Source: Candidatus Micrarchaeaceae archaeon
Lineage (GTDB): Archaea; Micrarchaeota; Micrarchaeia; Micrarchaeales; CABMGC01
Length of the DNA stretch: 6,340 nt
Assembly (NCBI GenBank): GCA_027310795.1
Contig: DAIDAD010000035.1
Span: 1 to 6,340 of the forward strand
Reading direction: 5' to 3'
Shown: positions 4,823 through 6,340 of the stretch, piece after piece
Numbering within the stretch: the stretch's first letter is position 1
Layout: the number at the start of each line of letters is the position of its first letter
Translations under genes and position numbers: made by a program
Notes under the pieces: generated by a model
The model's database searches: none
The model's input: the letters and a program-made list of their open reading frames with translations, nothing else
Told to the model about the DNA's origin: nothing

Positions 4823-5341
4823 ATGAGTAAGAATTTCAAATTGCAAAGCGCAATGGAATACCTCATGACGTATGGATGGGCTATACTCGTGATAGCAATA
4901 GTGCTCGTTGCACTGTTCGCTCTTGGAGTGTTCAACGGAGCCTCATTCCTGAGCACGTCATGCGTGGCCTCTTCAGGCTATATATGCTCCCAGCCGGCGG
5001 CAATACCGACGAACGGGGCGACGACAGTCACGATAACGCTTAACTTTGGGCAGAACACAGGTTCGACGACGTACAACGCGATAGTCGCGCTTGCGCCGCA
5101 GTCCTCACCGCTTAACAGCGCAGGCTATCCTTCAACGATAACCACGAACGCTGTAGGCACGCTGACTGCAGGAAGCATACAGCAGCTCACGTTCCTTGTG
5201 CCTGCAGCGCAGTTCACAAGCGCTAACGCGATAGGAAGCCAGTTCTCCGGTTATGTGTGGCTCAACTACAGCACAGCGAACGCAATAAGCCCTGCAAGCT
5301 CTGCCGTGAAGACTGCAACATTAATAGTAAAGGTAACCTGA
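4823..5341 (+). CDS. Type IV pilin-like protein with class III signal peptide
   Basis: This 172-aa secreted protein has the N-terminal layout of archaeal type IV pilins: a short basic leader (MSKNFK), then QSAMEYLMTYGWAIL and a hydrophobic helix to about residue 37. A class III (prepilin) peptidase would cut between Leu7 and Gln8, leaving Glu at mature position 5, the residue needed for pilin assembly. Position 3 is Ala where the consensus QxSxExxxL has Ser. The AMEYLMTYGWAI string recurs in many archaeal pilin-like proteins, notably in DPANN genomes (from memory). The mature domain is Thr/Ser/Ala-rich and probably beta-sandwich, with two Cys (47 and 55) that may form a disulfide and one sequon at Asn148. 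It probably forms or decorates a surface filament. No assembly ATPase or platform protein lies in the window, so the machinery must be encoded elsewhere. It has its own TATA box, ribosome site and terminator, so it is probably monocistronic. Confidence 0.87.
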   Translation: MSKNFKLQSAMEYLMTYGWAILVIAIVLVALFALGVFNGASFLSTSCVASSGYICSQPAAIPTNGATTVTITLNFGQNTGSTTYNAIVALAPQSSPLNSAGYPSTITTNAVGTLTAGSIQQLTFLVPAAQFTSANAIGSQFSGYVWLNYSTANAISPASSAVKTATLIVKVT

Positions 5342-5370
5342 ACGGTTGCCTTTATTTTATTTTTTTTATT
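5332..5370 (+). terminator. Hairpin plus T-tract terminator after the pilin-like gene
   Basis: GGTAACC (5332-5338) pairs with GGTTGCC (5344-5350) in a 7-bp stem with one G-T wobble, around the 5-base loop TGAAC. The stop codon TGA lies in the loop. The stem is followed directly by TTTATTTTATTTTTTTTATTTT, and a pyrimidine-rich tract continues to about 5393. Archaeal termination is known to need T-tracts. The added hairpin gives the look of a bacterial intrinsic terminator. On the minus strand the tract is A-rich, so it would not terminate the convergent dph2 transcript in the same way. Confidence 0.75.
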
Positions 5371-5399
5371 TTCTTCCTTTTCCTTTTCTTTTCAGACCC

Positions 5400-6311
5400 T
5401 TACTTCTTGTAAGTAATCTGGCCCAGTACCTCATTCAGTTCATTGGCGCTGAGCATGGGCTTCCTTGTCCTGTCAATGTCGTCTATCGCAATTCTAGGGC
5501 ATGCAGTATTGACAAACGCGTCGAATTCCCTCATGTTGTCCAATGATTCGAAGTTTATCGTGTTCGATACGAGAATTCCTGCCTGCAGGCCTGCGGACTC
5601 CACCTTCTTCTTGAGGAGCTTTGCGAGGTTCATGTTGTACTGCCCGTTCTTCGTGCTCACCAATATCCCGTACTTCTTTGCGGACAATGAAACGGCTATC
5701 TTCCCGTTCTTCCTCTTCCTGTATATTTCTCTGTATTTGTCTATGAACTCGACCTTCCTTGTGAAGGGCTCGACCGCAAGGAACGGCTTTGTTGTGTTCA
5801 GCAGAGCCCCTAATGGATGGAACATCCCTCCGCCGAAGTATACGAAAGCATCTACTTCCTTGTCTATGCGCGCAGCGCTCCCTATGTCGCAGCCCAGTAT
5901 CTGCCCATCCCTCTTTGCAAAGCCATACGGCTTTCCTATAATCACGTTCTTACCGTTCCTTGAATAAAAGTCCTTTACAGCGTCTAATTGATGTACGTGC
6001 TGTATCGTGGTGACAAGCCCTATCTTCTTGTAATCCTTCAGGCTTTCAAGTGATGACTCAAGTATTCCAAGGTCTGCATCAATCTCATAACTGATGTATT
6101 CTACGTTGAAATCTACTTTATGGAACTCTGCATGCCCGAAATGCACCAGTTTATCAGCTCCTATGTTCTTCGCTTCATCTATGGCAAGGTCGCAGGCTCC
6201 GAAAGTGGGCGAAGCAGATATGTAAACTTCATCGCCCTTCGACTCAGCCTCCTTGGCGTAAGCAAGGGCCTTCTCCTTGAGTCCTTCGGGGAATTGCAAA
6301 AGAACCTTCAT
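5400..6311 (-). CDS. dph2: Diphthamide synthesis enzyme Dph2 (2-(3-amino-3-carboxypropyl)histidine synthase)
   Basis: This 303-aa enzyme performs the first step of diphthamide synthesis: a [4Fe-4S] cluster cleaves S-adenosylmethionine and the 3-amino-3-carboxypropyl group is transferred to a specific histidine of elongation factor 2. The three cluster cysteines are in place, one per repeat domain: Cys40 in PTFGACDLA, Cys141 in ILGCDIG, and Cys271 in NTACPRIAIDD. Their spacing matches the archaeal family; the Pyrococcus enzyme uses three Cys with similar spacing and is about 340 aa (from memory), so this copy is somewhat short but complete. Other family-like segments are LLQFPEGLK at the N-terminus, HFGHAEFH (57-64) and YFGGGMFHPLGAL (158-170). 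The archaeal enzyme works as a homodimer in the cytosol. A TATA-like box about 25 bp upstream of the ATG and no Shine-Dalgarno site suggest a leaderless message. It is convergent with the pilin-like gene, 58 bp apart. Confidence 0.95.
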   Translation of the reverse strand: MKVLLQFPEGLKEKALAYAKEAESKGDEVYISASPTFGACDLAIDEAKNIGADKLVHFGHAEFHKVDFNVEYISYEIDADLGILESSLESLKDYKKIGLVTTIQHVHQLDAVKDFYSRNGKNVIIGKPYGFAKRDGQILGCDIGSAARIDKEVDAFVYFGGGMFHPLGALLNTTKPFLAVEPFTRKVEFIDKYREIYRKRKNGKIAVSLSAKKYGILVSTKNGQYNMNLAKLLKKKVESAGLQAGILVSNTINFESLDNMREFDAFVNTACPRIAIDDIDRTRKPMLSANELNEVLGQITYKK

Positions 6312-6332
6312 GCTATCAAATCAATAATGCCG

Positions 6333-6339
6333 ATATATA
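6333..6339 (-). promoter_or_regulatory. TATA box for dph2
   Basis: TATATAT on the minus strand is centred 25 bp upstream of the ATG at 6311. With this spacing transcription would start at or next to the start codon, giving a leaderless mRNA. It lies at the very edge of the window, so any upstream BRE element is only partly visible. Confidence 0.6.
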
Positions 6340-6340
6340 C

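Noticed and set aside
5443..5967. A 174-codon plus-strand open frame inside dph2
   Set aside because: It is antisense to a well-supported dph2 gene with all three cluster cysteines, and it has no promoter or recognisable domain.

Overview
The window looks archaeal and most likely comes from a DPANN-type lineage, with Micrarchaeota as my best guess. The evidence is a tRNA gene with a short intron at 37/38 and no encoded CCA, a diphthamide-synthesis gene (dph2), a class III signal peptide reading SAMEYLMTYGWAIL, TATA-like boxes about 25 bp upstream of start codons, and a large N-x-S/T-rich surface protein. The lineage is inferred from these traits and not proven.

Layout. Positions 7-458, minus strand: a MIP18/DUF59-family iron-sulfur assembly factor, followed by a 48-codon ORF that starts with a GTG overlapping its stop codon. 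Positions 490-3669, minus: one giant gene (1059 aa) for a membrane-anchored surface protein with four tandem beta-helix modules. Positions 3743-3832, plus: tRNA-Thr(CGT) with an 18-nt intron, divergent from the giant gene. Positions 3838-4335, minus: a four-helix membrane protein of unknown function, ending six bases from the tRNA. Positions 4394-4724, plus: two overlapping tiny genes (52 and 61 aa) that share an AT-rich divergent promoter region with the membrane protein. Positions 4823-5341, plus: a type IV pilin-like protein with a TATA box and Shine-Dalgarno site, ending in a hairpin plus T-tract. Positions 5400-6311, minus: dph2, convergent with the pilin gene. No gene-free stretch exceeds about 100 bases.

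How the genes work together. Two encoded products face the cell exterior (the beta-helix protein and the pilin-like protein) and one more is membrane-embedded, so the middle of the window is devoted partly to the cell surface. The flanking genes serve translation and cofactor biology (tRNA-Thr, diphthamide on elongation factor 2, Fe-S assembly). I see no mobile element, CRISPR array or clear defence system. The most notable items are the modular Cys-capped beta-helix protein, the unusual intron fold and tight promoter spacing of the tRNA, the tiny coupled genes, and the hairpin/T-tract terminator.
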